Origin: Companilactobacillus hulinensis
GTDB lineage: Bacteria > Bacillota > Bacilli > Lactobacillales > Lactobacillaceae
DNA length: 64,000 bases
Reading direction: 5' to 3'
Assembly (NCBI RefSeq): GCF_003946555.1
Contig: NZ_RHOO01000003.1
Coordinates: 1 to 64,000 of the forward strand
This document shows positions 50,163-59,650 of the stretch, piece by piece. The position numbers and the translations under genes were made by a program. Under the pieces are notes generated by a model. The model was given only the letters and a program-made list of their open reading frames with translations, ran no database searches and was not told where the DNA came from. Numbering within the stretch: position 1 is the stretch's first letter; every line of letters begins with the position of its first letter.

Positions 50163-50203
50163 AATAGGCGCTATAATCCGGTTAGGGATTACAGCGCCTA
50201 TTG
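50163..50203. terminator. Terminator between amtB and ndh
   Basis: AATAGGCGCTATAATCC pairs with GGATTACAGCGCCTATT with one mismatch; the minus strand continues TTTTT, so it mainly serves ndh but also covers amtB. Confidence 0.88.
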
Positions 50204-50241
50204 ATTTATATGAAAAAAATTAATTTAAGATTAATTTCAAA

Positions 50242-51429
50242 TTAAATGGTACCTTTCTTGAAGGCTGTCTTGAGTCCGGCAACTTCCATCAAACTTCTGT
50301 CTCCTGATAGATGTTTGATAAGTGAAGCTGTGTGACCCTTGAACTTGTAACCTTTACTCAAGATTTCGGCAATACCATGGTTTTGACCTAATGAAGCAAC
50401 TGTACCCATTGAACTGTATACGAATGGTTTCAATTCTTTGCCATTCAAAGCGGCACCAATGTTGAAGGCTACAGCGACACCTTCAGCAGAAGCAAGTTGT
50501 CCAGTTGTTGGCAATGGACGTTCTTGTCCTTCTGGGATCATGGCTGAATCATCACCGATGAAGTATGCTTCGGGATGTTCTTCGAGGTTAAGGAATGATG
50601 TTGTCATAACACGGTTTCTTCTAGCTTCGATACCAGAGTCTTTGATAACGTCACTACCACTAACACCAACAGTCCAAAGAATAGTGCTTCCTTCGACCTT
50701 TTTCTCTTCTTCGCCGTCCATGTAAACAACAGCTTTAGGTTCGATTTTTGTGATCTTAGCGCCTGTTAGTAGTTTTATACCGTTCTTTTCAAGATATGAA
50801 ACTGCATAGTTAGCAAGTCCTTCGTCAAACATAGGAAGGATTCTTGTTGCCATTTCTAGACATGTAACTTTGATTTCTGGAACGCCATATTTTGCTTTAA
50901 GAATCTTAACTGTATCAACTAATTCACCAAGGATCTCGATACCAGTGAATCCAGCACCACAAACAACGATGCTTAAGTCAGCTGGATCTTGAGAATCTTT
51001 GTAGTTGGCAATATTTTTATTTAACTGTTTATATATATTCTTAGCTGTATCTAAGTCTTGGAGGATGAGGGCATTGTCGCTAGCACCTTCTAGACCGAAG
51101 TCTTCAGAGCGGAAGCCAAGAGCTACGACAATATAGTCATAAATAATATCATCATGATCTTCAAAATGAACAGTCTTATTATCAAGATCTAATTCTTTAA
51201 CAGACGCTTGAATAAAGTTGACGTTTGAAGGAAGAACCGAACGAATATCAAAACTAACAGCATCAGGTCTTGTTGTTCCTGCTGCAATCATGTGTAGTCC
51301 GGTTTTTTCAACGTGCATTGTGTTCTTATCTACTAAGTCGATCTGTGTTCCTGCTGGTGTGGATTTGGCAAGGTCACGAGCGGCTGTTAACCCACCGTAT
51401 CCAGCGCCAAGTACTAAAATATGTGCCAT
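50242..51429 (-). CDS. ndh: Type II NADH dehydrogenase (NDH-2)
   Basis: 395 residues from the ATG at 51429, which follows AAGGAG. Single-subunit flavoprotein that passes electrons from NADH to quinone at the inner membrane face without pumping protons. FAD-binding HILVLGAGYGGLTAARDLA, NADH-binding IVVCGAGFTGIEILGEL and the GDDSAM FAD-contact motif are seen. The C-terminal membrane-binding part (LGQNHGIAEILSKGYKFKGHTASLIK) is present. Monocistronic. It can feed the cytochrome bd system encoded at the right edge of the window. Confidence 0.93.
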   Translation of the reverse strand: MAHILVLGAGYGGLTAARDLAKSTPAGTQIDLVDKNTMHVEKTGLHMIAAGTTRPDAVSFDIRSVLPSNVNFIQASVKELDLDNKTVHFEDHDDIIYDYIVVALGFRSEDFGLEGASDNALILQDLDTAKNIYKQLNKNIANYKDSQDPADLSIVVCGAGFTGIEILGELVDTVKILKAKYGVPEIKVTCLEMATRILPMFDEGLANYAVSYLEKNGIKLLTGAKITKIEPKAVVYMDGEEEKKVEGSTILWTVGVSGSDVIKDSGIEARRNRVMTTSFLNLEEHPEAYFIGDDSAMIPEGQERPLPTTGQLASAEGVAVAFNIGAALNGKELKPFVYSSMGTVASLGQNHGIAEILSKGYKFKGHTASLIKHLSGDRSLMEVAGLKTAFKKGTI

Positions 51430-51516
51430 AATAACCTTCTCCTTCATGTAATTGATTAAAAAATTGTTTACGCTACCATTATATATCTTTTCTTCAAATA
51501 AGTGGTACTGATAAGG

Positions 51517-52665
51517 CTAAATAGGATTTTTGCTAATAGAATGCTTTAGAAAGAATGGTGCCAAGATCGTGATCAGAATGATACTAATGATAACGGCTGA
51601 ATAATATTCTTCGGATAGTAGATGAACACTGTATCCAACTTGGGCAACAATCAGTGCCATCTCACCACGCGAAATCATACCAGAACCGATAACGTAAGAG
51701 TCCTTCATATCGAAACCAGAAATCCTTGCACCGAATCCAGCTCCAATGAGTTTGCCGATAATACCGGTAATAGTGAATGTTAGAATCAACCAGAAATCTT
51801 TGATCAAACTATTAAATTCAAGGTTCAATCCGATACTGATGAAAAAGATCGGAATAAAAATTGAATATCCGACTATTTCAATATTACGATTGATCTTGTT
51901 GTTGTAGTTTGGTGTGTTGGAGATCGCAATACCGGCAACAAAGGCCCCTAAGACTGAATCCAACTGTACCCAATCAGCAAAGTAAGCAAATAGCAAACAA
52001 ATCACTAATGCAGTAATAGTTGGAGCATGAGTAGCTTCAGTGTAATCAGCAAGTTTCATAATTGCTGGTACTACAAAACGATAGGCGATATAAGTGACGA
52101 TTACAAATAATAACCATAGTGCCATGAGAATGCCGATTTTTTTGATTGAAAAGTGTCCCGTCAAAGTTCCAGACATCACACTTAAAATAGAAATTGCTAA
52201 AATATCATCAGCAACAGCTGCCCCAAGAATAACTGTGCCGGAAGTACTTGATAAATAATTGAGGCTCTTTAACACCTCAACTGAAATAGAAACTGATGTG
52301 GCCGCAAACACTACTGAAATGAAGATACTTTCGCGCATATTGATACCGAAGATTAGTGACGTTAGTAGTGTCAGTAAAACAGGAAGTATAACCCCAAATA
52401 TAGCGACGGTAATGCTAGGTCCTAAGTGTTTTCGCAGTAATTTCAAGTCACTTTCCAATCCAGCAATGAACATCATCATAATAACACCAATATCAGCGAA
52501 CAGTTGTAATTCATTAGTTGAATGAACTATGTTCAGCAATCCCTTACCGAGAATGACACCAAGAATCAGCTGTCCGATAACAGCAGGGAGGTTCATTTTA
52601 TTGAAGATGTGACTAACGATCAACGTTAGGAAGAGCATTAATGCCAGAAGGGTTATAAATTCCAT
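51517..52665 (-). CDS. CPA2-type cation/proton antiporter (NapA/KefB-like)
   Basis: 382 residues with about twelve membrane helices. The PAVIGQLILGVILGKGLLN, FIAGLESDLKLLRKHLG and AAVADDILAISILSVMSG motifs are those of the CPA2 branch; the double Asp of AADD lies in the ion-binding helix. No C-terminal nucleotide-binding domain, unlike KefB. Exchanges sodium or potassium for protons. The ATG follows AGGAG, 8 bases after the stop of a TetR regulator, so it is the probable target of that regulator. Confidence 0.9.
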   Translation of the reverse strand: MEFITLLALMLFLTLIVSHIFNKMNLPAVIGQLILGVILGKGLLNIVHSTNELQLFADIGVIMMMFIAGLESDLKLLRKHLGPSITVAIFGVILPVLLTLLTSLIFGINMRESIFISVVFAATSVSISVEVLKSLNYLSSTSGTVILGAAVADDILAISILSVMSGTLTGHFSIKKIGILMALWLLFVIVTYIAYRFVVPAIMKLADYTEATHAPTITALVICLLFAYFADWVQLDSVLGAFVAGIAISNTPNYNNKINRNIEIVGYSIFIPIFFISIGLNLEFNSLIKDFWLILTFTITGIIGKLIGAGFGARISGFDMKDSYVIGSGMISRGEMALIVAQVGYSVHLLSEEYYSAVIISIILITILAPFFLKHSISKNPI

Positions 52666-52673
52666 TAGTTCTC

Positions 52674-53261
52674 CTATTCTTTTTTGATACCATGAATAAA
52701 TATTTTGATCATGGTGTTAAGATTTGCAATGTTTCTTTTACGTTTAGCTTCGCTGTATTCAATGTAAGGAACTAACATTGTCAAAAAAGTTCCTACTTGT
52801 ACAGGGATCGATAGGTCCGTACGTAATTCGTCTTTGTGAGCTTGAAAAATATTGAATAAAACTTTGTAATATCCGCCATCCCAATTCTTACTGATTTCTT
52901 TTTTCTCTTCATCAGTAAAAACAGTATCCAAATCATGTCGCAACATAAAAAAGTTTAATTTAAAATTAGTGATCATGAAAGTTGATATAGTTGTTAGCAT
53001 TTCATCAAATGGTAAATCCTTATTCTTGTTATATTCAGCATATAACTTCTCACTGAATCCACCGACTTCATGCTCAATTGCTTTGGCGTATAAAACTTTT
53101 TTATTCTTGTAGTAATGGTACATGTTTGGTTGAGTGATATTCAACTCCTGGGCAATTTTTCTAGTAGAAGTAGCCTGATATCCTTGTGATAAAAAATCTT
53201 TGGCAGCTACTCGTAAAATTGCATTTTTTGTGTTCTCTGCTTGTTTGTCGCGTGAATTCAT
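52674..53261 (-). CDS. TetR/AcrR-family transcriptional regulator
   Basis: 195 residues from the ATG at 53261. The N-terminal helix-turn-helix (about 10-55) is AILRVAAKDFLSQGYQATSTRKIAQELNITQPNMYHYYKNKKVLY, classical for TetR. The C-terminal ligand-binding region is helical. An ATG at 53279 is in frame, but the predicted transcript start lies only about 7 bases before it and there is no ribosome binding site. First gene of the operon with the antiporter. A palindrome next to its promoter suggests autoregulation. Confidence 0.88.
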   Translation of the reverse strand: MNSRDKQAENTKNAILRVAAKDFLSQGYQATSTRKIAQELNITQPNMYHYYKNKKVLYAKAIEHEVGGFSEKLYAEYNKNKDLPFDEMLTTISTFMITNFKLNFFMLRHDLDTVFTDEEKKEISKNWDGGYYKVLFNIFQAHKDELRTDLSIPVQVGTFLTMLVPYIEYSEAKRKRNIANLNTMIKIFIHGIKKE

Positions 53262-53292
53262 TTTGTTATCCGTCCTCATGTTCGTTATGTCT

Positions 53293-53337
53293 ATTATAGC
53301 CTATTCGGTGGTAGTATTTAATCATTTATCAAATGAT
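53293..53337 (-). promoter_or_regulatory. Promoter and palindromic operator of the tetR-antiporter operon
   Basis: Minus strand -35 TTAAAT (53316-53321), 17-base spacer, -10 TATAAT (53293-53298). ATCATTT and AAATGAT (53321-53337) form a perfect 7-bp inverted repeat with a 3-base centre just upstream of the -35, a likely TetR operator. Confidence 0.62.
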
Positions 53338-53351
53338 AAGAAAATTTGTAC

Positions 53352-53375
53352 AAAAAAATCGAGATTGTCATCTCG
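53352..53375 (-). terminator. Terminator after the gtrB-like gene
   Basis: TCGAGAT and ATCTCGA pair around a 4-base loop, followed on the minus strand by TTTTTTT. Confidence 0.88.
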
Positions 53376-53385
53376 ACTGTTTAGC

Positions 53386-54318
53386 TTATTTTTTTTCTCT
53401 GATAATATAAATTGGACGTTTTTTGACTTCTAAGAATATTTTGCCGATGTATTCGCCAAGGATACCAATACTTAATAATTGAATTCCACCGATCAATAGA
53501 ATGATCGATACCATCGAAGCCCAACCTGTAACACTGCTGAGAGGGAAAACTAGTTTACGAATGATAATAGCAATGATTGCTAGAACAGAAACTCCAGAGA
53601 AGAATATTCCCATCCATGTCGCAAACATTAATGGGCGTTCTGAAAAGTCAATGATTCCTGTTATGGCATATTTGAGTAATTTCCAAAAATTCCATGAGGT
53701 TTTACCAGCAACACGTTCACGATTCTTATAGGGAAGATACTTTGTTCGAAACCCGACCCAACTAAAAATACCTTTGGAGAATCGATTGTACTCAGTCATT
53801 GATAGAATAGCGTTAACCATTTGTCTGGTCATTAAGCGATAATCACGAGCACCAGGGATGATTTTGGTCTGAGACATTTTGTTAATAACACCGTAGAACC
53901 CATTAGAGAAGAACGAAATAATGGAATTCTCACCGTCACGATCCATTCTAGCTGTACCAACACAATCGTATTCGCCAGATTCTAGATCATCAAACATTTC
54001 TAGGAGCATTTCAGGTGGGTCTTGTAGGTCAACGTCCATAACGGCAGTATAATCACCTTTAACTTCATTGAGCCCAGCATAAAGCGCTGCTTCCTTACCA
54101 AAGTTTCTAGAAAAGGAAATGTAATGAACCTCATCACTGTGAAGTGCTTGCAGATCTTTTAAGACGGTATAAGTATGGTCACTTGATCCGTCATCAATGA
54201 ACCAATATTCAAATTTGAATTTGGTAGTATCATTTTTAACCTTAGTCATAGCGTCATAATACAGATTTATAGATTCCTCTTCGTTATAACAAGGGACAAT
54301 TACGGATATGGTTTTCAT
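53386..54318 (-). CDS. GtrB-like polyprenyl-phosphate glycosyltransferase (GT2)
   Basis: 310 residues from the ATG at 54318; an in-frame GTG at 54330 lies too close to AGGA. The catalytic domain carries ISVIVPCYNEEESI, WFIDDGSSDHT and AVMDVDLQDPPE (the DxD-type metal site), then two C-terminal membrane helices (about 225-295). Such enzymes load a sugar on polyprenyl phosphate for later transfer to wall polymers or proteins. Neither the usual GtrA flippase nor a GtrC transferase is adjacent; the neighbour on the same strand is a coiled-coil protein of unknown role. Confidence 0.88.
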   Translation of the reverse strand: MKTISVIVPCYNEEESINLYYDAMTKVKNDTTKFKFEYWFIDDGSSDHTYTVLKDLQALHSDEVHYISFSRNFGKEAALYAGLNEVKGDYTAVMDVDLQDPPEMLLEMFDDLESGEYDCVGTARMDRDGENSIISFFSNGFYGVINKMSQTKIIPGARDYRLMTRQMVNAILSMTEYNRFSKGIFSWVGFRTKYLPYKNRERVAGKTSWNFWKLLKYAITGIIDFSERPLMFATWMGIFFSGVSVLAIIAIIIRKLVFPLSSVTGWASMVSIILLIGGIQLLSIGILGEYIGKIFLEVKKRPIYIIREKK

Positions 54319-54343
54319 AGTTTTTTTCACTTTCCTAAACTTA

Positions 54344-54374
54344 GAAAAAGGGCACTCAAACAGATGAGTACCCC
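54344..54374 (-). terminator. Terminator after the coiled-coil gene
   Basis: GGGGTACTCA and TGAGTGCCC pair around a 6-base loop, then TTTTT on the minus strand. The glycosyltransferase gene begins just 26 bases beyond, so it may depend on partial read-through. Confidence 0.8.
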
Positions 54375-54390
54375 ATTAATATTTATTCTA

Positions 54391-56316
54391 TTATATTTCT
54401 AGTGATTCTGGTAATGCAAGTTCGCTGCTAGTTGAAGTTCTAATGACACTAACACTAATATCACGTGTAGTTTCACCTTCAATTGCATGAAGATCCTTAC
54501 TATATTGAACCAGAATGTTGTTCATATCAGTGTTCTTGTTCAATGTTGCAATAACATCCTTGATGTTGTCAGCAACGTTTTGAATCAATGGAATTGTTGA
54601 TTCACTATCCAAATTGTCTGCTTTGATCAATAGTTGGTACAGCAAATCATCATTGCTTCCAACAAAAATAGCATTGTCAGTATTAGGTGAGATACTTTCT
54701 AGCCACCAGTTGATAAGTTCAGTCTTACTGTTAAAGTCGTGTTCTAATAGTCCATTCTTATCAAATAGTTGATAACTAATAGCCTTTTTACTTTCAAAGA
54801 TAACGGTTAATACGATCGATCCATCAGTGCGATAGAAGTTTTGTTCTGTAAGAACCTTTTCTTTATTGAAGTTTTGAACTGACGACAATTGTCCAGCGGC
54901 GTTATAGATGTTTGTTTTAACTACCTGATCGTTTTTGTAGTAGTTGATACGGTCGATCTTCTTGTCTTCATATTCTACCGTCATCAACAAGGTGTTATTT
55001 TGATCATAAATAACTGTGTCATGTGATTTAACGTCGGTTCTGGTTACCCAACCGTCATTTTCTGGAATTGCAACGGGCTTGTCAGTTGGTGTGGGGCTTG
55101 CCTGTAACTGGTCAAATAAGCTGACAACGTTAGGAATATGAATGTTAGCTTTTTTAGCATTTTTATCTACTAAGTCGTTCAAATGGTTATTGTAGAAAGT
55201 GGAAACAAGCGTTACAGGCTTTTGTAACTTAGTCTCAAGTAATTGGATAGTATCGAAAACATCTCGTTGTTGTGATTCATTGTTGAATGAGTCAGCAGCA
55301 ACGTAGTAATCCTTATCCTTGTCTAAATAAACGTCACGAACTAGGTATGCTGAATGGAAAACATCTTTGATGTACTTTTCAAGGTAATCAATTTTGCCAT
55401 TAACTTCTTCCAATTCGGCTTCGATTTTTTCACGTTCATCGTCGAGGCTTTGAAGATGTCTTTCAAGTCCAGCAGTTGTTTCGATACGATAATTACGATC
55501 TGATTTGATTTTATCTTCAATTTGATTTGCTTTTGATTTGAGCATATTAATATTTGAAGAAGTATCGTTAAGATTCTTATTTACATCATCGAGTTCTTTT
55601 TGTAATGAATCAATATCTGCCTTGATATTGGCAATATCTTTTTGAATATCAGCACGTTCTTTGTATAACTTGTCGATAGATTTCTTTTGATCCTCCATAA
55701 GGACCATCATCTTTTGGAGATCTTTTTCTTCTTTAATGGATGATGACATATCGGCTTCAGCTTGTTCGTTTTTAGATAGGTCATCTTGTTTAGAACTTAA
55801 ATCATTTTGGCTATCAGTGATCTTACCTGATAATTCGCGTTGTTGTTCTTTGAATTGATTGAGGAGTCCTTGTTGTTCCTTTTGATCAGCGTGAACTCCA
55901 GCAAGACGTTCTGTTTCAGCGTCATCGTTTTGAGCTTTTACGTCATCTAGTTTCTCGCTAGATTCTTTTTGGTCACGTTTAAGAGTATTTAGGTATTTGT
56001 CGAGAGTTTCTTTCTTTGTTTCGTGTTCGTCTTTTTCTGAGAAGAGATTTGTCTTTAGATCGTTACGTAGTTGAGCGTAGTGGTGAGAAAGCTCGTCCAT
56101 TTGTTCTTCAATGCTGACACGTTTGTCATGTGTAGTGACTGGAAGTTGTTCTTTTGGTTCAGTTTGTTCAGCAACTTCATTATTTAAATTATTTTTTTCG
56201 CCTTTTTCGGCGTTGTCATTACTTCCTTGAGACGCTTGTGAGGAAGCGCTATCAGTACTTGGAGCACTTTTCTCTGGTTCATTATCAATTTTGCGTAGCA
56301 TATCTAAAAATTTCAC
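54391..56316 (-). CDS. Large coiled-coil protein with a C-terminal glycosyltransferase-accessory-like region, function unknown
   Basis: 641 residues from a GTG with GGGGG 5 bases upstream. No signal peptide or membrane helix, so cytoplasmic. Residues about 10-75 are Ser/Glu/Asn-rich and probably disordered. Residues about 75-320 are a long coiled coil of Glu, Lys, Gln and Asp heptads. Residues about 330-540 are different: repeated short beta units such as VIYDQNNTLLMTVEYEDKK, INYYKNDQVV, IYNAAGQLSSVQNF and YQLFDKNGLLEHDF resemble the beta-meander region found N-terminal in some wall and adhesin glycosyltransferases (GtfA/TagE type). No catalytic glycosyltransferase domain follows. It might be a scaffold working with the adjacent glycosyltransferase; this is inference. 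Confidence 0.65.
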   Translation of the reverse strand: MKFLDMLRKIDNEPEKSAPSTDSASSQASQGSNDNAEKGEKNNLNNEVAEQTEPKEQLPVTTHDKRVSIEEQMDELSHHYAQLRNDLKTNLFSEKDEHETKKETLDKYLNTLKRDQKESSEKLDDVKAQNDDAETERLAGVHADQKEQQGLLNQFKEQQRELSGKITDSQNDLSSKQDDLSKNEQAEADMSSSIKEEKDLQKMMVLMEDQKKSIDKLYKERADIQKDIANIKADIDSLQKELDDVNKNLNDTSSNINMLKSKANQIEDKIKSDRNYRIETTAGLERHLQSLDDEREKIEAELEEVNGKIDYLEKYIKDVFHSAYLVRDVYLDKDKDYYVAADSFNNESQQRDVFDTIQLLETKLQKPVTLVSTFYNNHLNDLVDKNAKKANIHIPNVVSLFDQLQASPTPTDKPVAIPENDGWVTRTDVKSHDTVIYDQNNTLLMTVEYEDKKIDRINYYKNDQVVKTNIYNAAGQLSSVQNFNKEKVLTEQNFYRTDGSIVLTVIFESKKAISYQLFDKNGLLEHDFNSKTELINWWLESISPNTDNAIFVGSNDDLLYQLLIKADNLDSESTIPLIQNVADNIKDVIATLNKNTDMNNILVQYSKDLHAIEGETTRDISVSVIRTSTSSELALPESLEI

Positions 56317-56453
56317 GAATGAATTCCCCCAACAAAAGACTTATAATAGTTACTACAGAGTAGCATTTTTTTAAAGTGGTGTAAAGTTGTTCCGTAGCGG
56401 TCTGACAACCACTTGAGCTAAATGTGAATATCAAAAATAAGGGAGATTTATAT

Positions 56454-57650
56454 ATGAAGATAATGGCCATAAATGCGGGAAGTTCAACATTGAAGTGGAA
56501 ACTATTTGAAATGCCCGAAAAAAAGACAATTGCTTCAGGAATGATCGATCGTTTGGGATCACCTAAGTCGGTATTTAAACTCAAATATAACGGTGAAAAA
56601 ATTGAACATGAAGAAGCAATTGAATCCAACGAGATTGCTGTTTTGTTGTTACTTGATGCTCTAAAAGAAAGACATATTATTGAGAAATTTGAAGATATTG
56701 TAGCCTTTGGTCATCGTGTCGTTGCTGGTGGGGAAGTATTTAAAAAGTCAGAGATCGTTACGGAAGAGAATCTAGATAAGATTCTTGAATTGTCAGAATA
56801 TGCCCCATTACACAATAAAGTTGAAGCTTATTACATTGATGTCTTTAAGAAATTAGTTCCGAAGGCAATTCAAGTTGCTGTCTTTGATACATCCTTTTTT
56901 GCTGATATACCAGAAGTCAATTATTTGTACAGTGTTGATCTTGCTGATTATGAGCAGTTCAAGGCCCGCCGGTATGGTGCCCATGGAACAAGTCATCGTT
57001 ACATTGCTCAGCGCTTGAATGAATTGGTCGATGGTGGAATCAATGATAAGAATATTATCGCTATGCATTTAGGAAGCGGTGCTTCGATCAGTGCCATTAA
57101 GAATGGTAAGGCAGTAGATATTTCGATGGGATTCACGCCATTGTCAGGTATTACTATGAGTACCAGAAGTGGTGATATTGATGTGTCTATCCTACCGTAC
57201 TTGATGAAAAAACTTGGTTTAACAGATATTGATGACATGATCGATATTTTGAATCATAAGTCAGGCTTGTTGGGTATCTCAGGTATTTCTGCTGATATGC
57301 GTGATATTGAAGCGGAAGAAGATACAAACAAACGTGCCAAGTTAGCATTGGATATTTATCGTAATCGTATCGTTAAATATGTTGGATCATACATTGCTGA
57401 AATGGGTGGTGTCGATGTTCTAGCATTTACAGCTGGTGTCGGTGAAAACTCACCTGAGGTGCGTGAGGATATTCTGGACGCGTTCAAGTATTTGGGTATA
57501 AAAATAGACACTGATAACAACAAATTACGTGGAAAAGAAGTTCGCATTACTACGAACGATTCCAAGATTGCTGCCTATACAGTTCCTACAGATGAAGAAT
57601 TAATGATTGCACAAGATACCTATAAATTTGCACAACTACTTACACTTTAG
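56454..57650 (+). CDS. ackA: Acetate kinase
   Basis: 398 residues from the ATG at 56454, which follows AAGGGAG and gives the standard MKIMAINAGSSTLKWKLF; the frame is open upstream but without that site. Converts acetyl phosphate and ADP to acetate and ATP. GHRVVAGG, the phosphate-binding MHLGSGASI and GFTPLSGITMSTRSGDID are seen, as is FTAGVGENSPEVRE. Its stop codon overlaps that of the convergent menA by two bases, with no terminator between them. Confidence 0.96.
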   Translation: MKIMAINAGSSTLKWKLFEMPEKKTIASGMIDRLGSPKSVFKLKYNGEKIEHEEAIESNEIAVLLLLDALKERHIIEKFEDIVAFGHRVVAGGEVFKKSEIVTEENLDKILELSEYAPLHNKVEAYYIDVFKKLVPKAIQVAVFDTSFFADIPEVNYLYSVDLADYEQFKARRYGAHGTSHRYIAQRLNELVDGGINDKNIIAMHLGSGASISAIKNGKAVDISMGFTPLSGITMSTRSGDIDVSILPYLMKKLGLTDIDDMIDILNHKSGLLGISGISADMRDIEAEEDTNKRAKLALDIYRNRIVKYVGSYIAEMGGVDVLAFTAGVGENSPEVREDILDAFKYLGIKIDTDNNKLRGKEVRITTNDSKIAAYTVPTDEELMIAQDTYKFAQLLTL

Positions 57651-58561
57651 AAGTTGATTAACACTCCGATAAAGAAAGTAACTACTTCGGTCAATGTGAT
57701 CATTAATAGATTCTTGATGATGAATGGGAAAGTCTTCTTTTTAATAGGATTATCGCAAAAAGCTTTGGTATTTTTGTAGACAATCGGTGTAATTAAGAAT
57801 GTCAAAAACATTGCTTTTGGTAATAGTCCGATGATTATTGAGCAAGTTAATGCCAAGTAGCCTAAGACGTAAAGAGATTTGAGGATGAAAATCGAGTTGT
57901 CTTTGGTTAGATAATAGACAAGTGTCTTACGTCCCAGAGTCCTATCTTCTTCTTCATCGGCAATGTTGTTGGCTAATAGAAGATTAGAAATTGAGAAGAC
58001 AGTAAGTAGTGACGATAGTAAAGCATCACCGTAAAACTTGAAATCTAAAATTACCGCTGCTGAATCGAAAACATTAATGTAGATTGCAATGAGATAAATT
58101 ACGAATCCCATGGTGAAACCAGAGAAGAATTCACCTAATGGACCGCGATTAATAGGATGTGGACCACCGGCATAAAGAAAACCGACAGCAAATGAAAACA
58201 ATCCCATAAATAATAGTGGTAAACCAGTACGGTAAACGATGAATAGACCGATAATTGCAGCAATAGCTGTGAATGTAAAATCAATCCATCCAATCAGATG
58301 GATATTCAAATGATTAACGCCGATAACGTTAGTGTTCCTGCGGAAACTCTCAGCTCCAGTAGCGTTCTTGTAGTCCCAATAGTTATCGTTGATATCAACG
58401 GCCATATTGAATAAGAACATGGCTATGAAGAACAAAATCAAATCAAGAGCATTAATAGACTGCCAGTGATAATATGAGTACAATGTCCCCATCAAGAAGG
58501 GAAATACACTAGCAGTCTTTGCTTTGATTTCAACTAATTCAAAAAATACAGAAGGTTTCAC
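57647..58561 (-). CDS. menA: UbiA-family prenyltransferase, MenA-type (1,4-dihydroxy-2-naphthoate polyprenyltransferase)
   Basis: 304 residues from a GTG with AAAGGA upstream. About eight membrane helices. The two Asp-rich prenyl diphosphate motifs are seen: VDINDNYWDYKN (about 56-67) and NNIADEEEDRTLGRKTL (about 196-212). Attaches a prenyl tail to dihydroxynaphthoate to make demethylmenaquinone. No other men genes are near, so the naphthoate head may come from outside, as in other lactobacilli. Divergent from the prenyl-chain synthase gene, its natural supplier. Confidence 0.88.
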   Translation of the reverse strand: MKPSVFFELVEIKAKTASVFPFLMGTLYSYYHWQSINALDLILFFIAMFLFNMAVDINDNYWDYKNATGAESFRRNTNVIGVNHLNIHLIGWIDFTFTAIAAIIGLFIVYRTGLPLLFMGLFSFAVGFLYAGGPHPINRGPLGEFFSGFTMGFVIYLIAIYINVFDSAAVILDFKFYGDALLSSLLTVFSISNLLLANNIADEEEDRTLGRKTLVYYLTKDNSIFILKSLYVLGYLALTCSIIIGLLPKAMFLTFLITPIVYKNTKAFCDNPIKKKTFPFIIKNLLMITLTEVVTFFIGVLINF

Positions 58562-58643
58562 AAAATCATTCCTTTGGATTTGATAAACTATATTATAGAA
58601 TTAGTTTTAGCAATACTACAAGTAATAGGGTGAGAGGGATTTC

Positions 58644-59615
58644 ATGGCGCATTCAATTTGGAAAGACTATCCGCAAGTCGATAGCATGTTAGATCAGACG
58701 ACTGCATTCATACACAGCAGCGTTAGAATTAGGAATACTCAAATAAGTCAGATGATAGTTGATTTAACGTCTGGCGGTAAAATGCTCAGACCGGCATTCT
58801 TTCTACTGTTCAGTGCTTTTGGTCCTGACAAGAAGCAAAATGATGAATTGATACCACTTGCTGCTTCATTAGAACTATTGCATGTGGCGACATTGATCCA
58901 TGATGATGTCATTGATGACTCGCCACTACGTCGCGGAACTACCACGATCCATACCCGTTATGGTAAACGTAACGCTATCTATGCTGGCGATTATTTATTC
59001 ACTTTGTATTTTGAAATGATATCGAGATACTCACAGCAGCAAAAAGATATTTTGGTAAATTCACTTAGCATGAAGAAGATCTTAATTGGGGAATTAGATC
59101 AAATGCTGATTAATTACAATATTGATGCAACAGCCAAAATGTATATTAGAGAAGTATCTGGCAAGACGGCCGAATTGTTCAGTTTAAGCACAGAAATGGG
59201 TGCTATAGTCAGCGGTGCCGATAGTAAATTGGCTAATCTGTCTAAGAATATTGGTCACGATATTGGAATGTCATTTCAGATCATTGATGATATTTTGGAC
59301 TTCGGTGATAGCAGTACCACTGGAAAACCCAATTTTGAAGATTTAAAAAACGGTGTCTACACGTTACCGTATATTCTTGGGTTACAAGATAAGAATCAAC
59401 AGTTAGTTGATATTTTATCAGGGTCAGATTTGAATAATGATGATATTCAAAAAGCTGCTGATATTGTTGAAAAAGATGGCTATCTTGAGCAAGCTAAGGA
59501 TATTGCTAGAACCTATAATCAACATGCTCTGAAAAGAATCAATAAATTACCAAATGGTAAGAACAAAATAGTGTTGAAAAAAGTTGTTAATAAATTATTG
59601 AGACGAATAAAATAA
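58644..59615 (+). CDS. Polyprenyl diphosphate synthase (trans type, heptaprenyl/solanesyl-like)
   Basis: 323 residues. First Asp-rich motif LIHDDVIDDSPLRRG (about 92-106), second QIIDDILDFGD (about 212-222), plus GGKMLRP at the N-terminal substrate site: the full set for chain elongation from isopentenyl diphosphate. Probably supplies the quinone tail to MenA, its divergent neighbour; this matches the dmkA/dmkB pair of L. plantarum. The ATG follows GAGAGGG. Ends at a perfect palindromic terminator. Confidence 0.9.
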   Translation: MAHSIWKDYPQVDSMLDQTTAFIHSSVRIRNTQISQMIVDLTSGGKMLRPAFFLLFSAFGPDKKQNDELIPLAASLELLHVATLIHDDVIDDSPLRRGTTTIHTRYGKRNAIYAGDYLFTLYFEMISRYSQQQKDILVNSLSMKKILIGELDQMLINYNIDATAKMYIREVSGKTAELFSLSTEMGAIVSGADSKLANLSKNIGHDIGMSFQIIDDILDFGDSSTTGKPNFEDLKNGVYTLPYILGLQDKNQQLVDILSGSDLNNDDIQKAADIVEKDGYLEQAKDIARTYNQHALKRINKLPNGKNKIVLKKVVNKLLRRIK

Positions 59616-59650
59616 GAGATTAACCGTTATAACGGTTAATCTCTTATTTT
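59608..59650. terminator. Bidirectional terminator (perfect palindrome)
   Basis: AAAATAAGAGATTAACCGTT and its exact complement meet with almost no loop. It covers the prenyl synthase gene and the end of the cyd-side small gene, whose stop lies inside it. Confidence 0.85.
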
